From a virus, in IMG/VR virus record IMGVR_UViG_3300029893_000051, positions 1 to 29,599 of that record: a stretch of 29,599 nucleotides of DNA. One strand, written 5' to 3'. A program made the position numbers and the translations under genes. The notes below the pieces were generated by a model, which ran no database searches, was not told the DNA's origin, and saw only the letters and a list, made by a program, of their open reading frames with translations. Positions 27,862-29,599 of the stretch are shown here, piece after piece (position 1 is the stretch's first letter; each line of letters begins with the position of its first letter).

Positions 27862-28112
27862 TCACCGGCCGAGCACTGGCGGTGCTGTATCGGCTCCTGA
27901 TGGACGAGCTCGCCCGGCGCCGTTGCAGACGATGCCGGGGGCGATGGGGGCCGGTGACGTGGGTATCGCCCACAGGCCGCACCTACTGCGAGCACTGCTC
28001 CCGGATCATCCGGCGCAGCGTGGAGGAGCGGATCGACGAGGAACGGCTGCGGCGGCTCAGGCAGCGCTGGCGGCGGATCGTGGACGAGGACGACGGCGGA
28101 AAGGAGCGGTGA
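27858..28112 (+). CDS. Small protein with two CxxC pairs (probable zinc binding)
   Basis: 84 aa, GTG 27858 in a GTGA overlap. Residues ~22-50 hold C-R-R-C and C-E-H-C pairs (RRCRRCRGRWGPVTWVSPTG, RTYCEHCS), a short zinc-ribbon or treble-clef-like unit, followed by a strongly basic helix (VEERIDEERLRRLRQRWRRI). Such proteins are common in phage early regions as DNA- or RNA-binding factors. Exact role unknown. The next gene starts 3 bases after its stop. Confidence 0.68.
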   Translation: MITGRALAVLYRLLMDELARRRCRRCRGRWGPVTWVSPTGRTYCEHCSRIIRRSVEERIDEERLRRLRQRWRRIVDEDDGGKER

Positions 28113-28115
28113 CCG

Positions 28116-28361
28116 ATGGCCAAGCGGACCTACTTCTACGAAGGCGGCACACTGAAGTGCCGCGTGGGGTCCCGTGTCTACGACGTCATCGCCGACAACA
28201 CCGGGAAGCACCCGCAGGACCGCATCAAGCTCGATGAGACGGAGGAGAGCATCCGCCGGCACCAGAGCGTGACGGAACGGCTTAACGGCGGGCGAGAAGG
28301 GAGTGATCGGGATGGCAGTGACACAGGCGGAGCTCGTGACGAGGACCGGCCAGGCGAGTAA
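28116..28361 (+). CDS. Small hypothetical protein, early operon
   Basis: 81 aa, ATG 28116, AAAGGAGCGG upstream. The N-terminal half is folded in appearance (MAKRTYFYEGGTLKCRVGSR, VYDVIADNTGKHPQDRIKLD); the C-terminal ~35 residues are charged and probably disordered. Its 3' end overlaps the next gene by 50 bases in another frame. Family not recognised. Confidence 0.62.
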   Translation: MAKRTYFYEGGTLKCRVGSRVYDVIADNTGKHPQDRIKLDETEESIRRHQSVTERLNGGREGSDRDGSDTGGARDEDRPGE

Positions 28362-28776
28362 GGTTCGGCCCCCCGAGGTCGTCTGCACGATCGGCCGGGG
28401 ACCCAGCTCTCATATATACGGCGCCCCGATGGACGGAAACAGCCTCGGGCACTACACGGTCGGCTTTCGGCAGCGAAACGACGGCTCGTGGGTCGAGCAA
28501 CGCAAGCTGCCGACAGTCCAACACCTCCGGGCCCGCGTCGGTGGCTGGACCGGGGATCGCATCGCCGGTCTTATCACGACTGAGATCTGGTCCCGGTTGC
28601 GGTGCGAGCCTGACGATCTGGGACCCGGAACGTTCGAACGGCTCGTCAAGGACGCCGTCTGGGCGGTGCACAGGAACGACCGCCTGCCCAAGGAGGCCGC
28701 CCGGTTTGTGGTCGATGAGCACCTGCCGAACCCCGTGGCGAGGCTCCGGGGCGTGTCGATTGGAGTGGAGTGGTGA
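28312..28776 (+). CDS. Hypothetical protein, early operon
   Basis: 154 aa; ATG 28312 (GAAGGGAG ~8 bases upstream) preferred over GTG 28303. N-terminal part: MAVTQAELVTRTGQASKVRP, then DGNSLGHYTVGFRQRNDGSW. The C-terminal part is helical (WTGDRIAGLITTEIWSRLRC, TFERLVKDAVWAVHRNDRLP, KEAARFVVDEHL). No membrane segment or catalytic motif. Family not recognised; the neighbours suggest a role in early phage DNA metabolism or host takeover. Confidence 0.68.
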   Translation: MAVTQAELVTRTGQASKVRPPEVVCTIGRGPSSHIYGAPMDGNSLGHYTVGFRQRNDGSWVEQRKLPTVQHLRARVGGWTGDRIAGLITTEIWSRLRCEPDDLGPGTFERLVKDAVWAVHRNDRLPKEAARFVVDEHLPNPVARLRGVSIGVEW

Positions 28777-28778
28777 CC

Positions 28779-29045
28779 ATGGCCATCAACAAGCTGGACC
28801 CGCACTTTCACGCCATGCTTCCGTCGGCACTCCTCGAGAGCGACGACTGGCCGCGGGAGTCGGACTACGAGTACCAGCGTCGCATCGGAGCGGCGCACGT
28901 CGACCTGGCGGAGTACGGATCGGTCGTTATCGACGACTACCGGCTGGCCATCGACGTCCTGACGTCGGCTCCGGTTCGGTGCGGGCTGGAAGGGTCGCCT
29001 GCCGGCGGATACCGGGTGTACGAGCTCAAGAACCCGGTCAGATGA
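28779..29045 (+). CDS. Hypothetical protein, early operon
   Basis: 88 aa; ATG 28779, 2 bases after the preceding stop. Features: MAINKLDPHFHAMLPSALLE, WPRESDYEYQRRIGAAHVDL, AEYGSVVIDDYRLAIDVLTS, GGYRVYELKNPVR. Mixed alpha/beta, acidic, no recognised family. The earlier in-frame GTGs (28770, 28773) lie within the preceding gene and are less likely starts. Confidence 0.62.
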   Translation: MAINKLDPHFHAMLPSALLESDDWPRESDYEYQRRIGAAHVDLAEYGSVVIDDYRLAIDVLTSAPVRCGLEGSPAGGYRVYELKNPVR

Positions 29046-29063
29046 AGGGAGGTGAAGCGACGG

Positions 29064-29255
29064 ATGCCGCGATCTGAATTGCGGGAGATCGCAAAGGGCG
29101 CTCCAGGGTGGAGGAGGCTCGTCGAGCACCTGCACAACGAAGCTGAGTTGGACGCTTACGACGAGGACCTCATCGGCTACGCCGTGGACGAGCTCGAGCC
29201 AGTAGGGCAATGGCTGGTGACCAATACGCCCCGTCCCTCTGATTGTACCCCATGA
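29064..29255 (+). CDS. Small acidic hypothetical protein, early operon
   Basis: 63 aa; ATG 29064 preferred because GGGAGG (29047-29052) is ~11 bases upstream and GTG 29052 would sit on that site. Product MPRSELREIAKGAPGWRRLV, EHLHNEAELDAYDEDLIGYA, VDELEPVGQWLVTNTPRPSD: helical, acidic. Family not recognised. Its last codons lie in a long hairpin (29228-29268). Confidence 0.58.
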   Translation: MPRSELREIAKGAPGWRRLVEHLHNEAELDAYDEDLIGYAVDELEPVGQWLVTNTPRPSDCTP

Positions 29256-29268
29256 CGGGGGACGGGGC
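29228..29268 (+). other. Hairpin across the stop codon before the Gam-like gene
   Basis: GCCCCGTCCC (29228-29237) pairs perfectly with GGGACGGGGC (29259-29268), 21-base loop, no T tract. It ends 4 bases before the AAGGAGG site (29272-29278) of the next gene, so it may limit read-through or shape translation there. Confidence 0.5.
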
Positions 29269-29288
29269 AACAAGGAGGTCAATACGGG

Positions 29289-29599
29289 ATGTCAGTTGCC
29301 GAAGAGTACGTTGGCTTCATCGAGCGACAGGAGCAGGTCACGGAGTTCGATCAGGGCTTCGTGATCGACAACGACCGCAAGGCGGAGTGGGCGCTCAAGA
29401 AGATCGCCTTCGCCGAGCGGCGCATCAAAGAACGCCAGGAGTTCGTTCAGGCCGAGATCGAGCGCCTCCAGCAGTTCCTCGAGGCCGAGATCGCACAGCA
29501 GCAGCGCACGATCGACTTCATGACCGGCCACCTCGAGGCGTACTTCCGCCGGCTCGACGAGTCGGGCGCGACCGCAGGGAAGAAGAGCTACCGCCTACC
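29289..29599 (+). CDS. Gam/Gp157-like early protein (3' end outside window)
   Basis: First 103 residues of a protein cut by the window edge. ATG 29289 with CAAGGAGG upstream. The sequence is a long charged coiled coil: IDNDRKAEWALKKIAFAERR, IKERQEFVQAEIERLQQFLE, AEIAQQQRTIDFMTGHLEAY, then GKKSYRL at the edge. 'A..KI...E..I...........I..I..W/FLE.E.......I.F....L..Y......' is the pattern of the Mu Gam host-nuclease inhibitor and siphovirus Gp157 groups. These act early in lytic growth, often beside recombination genes, which probably follow outside the window. Confidence 0.75.
   Translation, partial: MSVAEEYVGFIERQEQVTEFDQGFVIDNDRKAEWALKKIAFAERRIKERQEFVQAEIERLQQFLEAEIAQQQRTIDFMTGHLEAYFRRLDESGATAGKKSYRL

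Noticed and set aside
1-29599. tRNA genes, rRNA genes, CRISPR arrays, transposases
   Set aside because: Looked for clover-leaf-like stretches ending in CCA, regularly spaced repeats and DDE/HUH transposase motifs; none convincing by eye.

Overview
The window is a contiguous piece of a temperate, tailed (siphovirus-type, HK97-fold) phage genome. Gene order, overlapping start/stop codons and strong GGAGG-type ribosome binding sites all fit. No host gene, tRNA, rRNA, CRISPR array or insertion sequence was seen, so the host can only be guessed. The GC-rich coding sequence, LLH-type holin, EELGH-type ImmA peptidase and large serine recombinase suggest a high-GC Bacillota-like host, with low confidence.

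Layout. 2-4738: packaging and capsid (end of terminase large subunit, portal fused to a MuF-like domain, prohead protease, major capsid protein, terminator). 4823-8257: small head proteins, head-tail connectors, tail completion protein and tail tube. 8272-15087: tail chaperones with a -1 frameshift, tape measure, distal tail protein and fibre-type proteins. 15098-17834: an accessory cassette inside the tail module, with two antisense genes, several small genes and a tyrosine recombinase carrying an N-terminal ScpB-like winged-helix domain. 17857-19896: tail hub with a lectin-like C-terminus. 19976-22015: lysis genes and an exported protein. 22057-26849 (mostly minus strand): lysogeny module with a HTH regulator, large serine recombinase, a DUF6941-like operon, ImmA-like peptidase, exported protein and XRE repressor. 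27071-29599: early lytic operon starting with a Cro-position HTH protein and running into a Gam/Gp157-like protein cut by the window edge.

How it works together. The XRE repressor and ImmA form a typical lysis-lysogeny switch. A nested, exactly symmetric operator lies in front of the Cro-position gene, and related TGTC/GACA motifs recur upstream of the serine recombinase. The late genes run unbroken from terminase to lysis and directly into the integrase-repressor module. That is the order of a circular, virion or concatemeric phage genome rather than an integrated prophage, so an intact attP should lie between about 22459 and 24408.

Most unusual points: (1) the ScpB-like/tyrosine recombinase fusion in the tail module; (2) a 78-bp inverted, circularly permuted, in-frame duplication inside the portal-MuF gene; (3) mutually exclusive RNA stems that can hide the ribosome binding site of an antisense DUF6941-like gene; (4) two DUF6941-like paralogues in one phage; (5) symmetric and tandem operator arrays in the lysogeny region.
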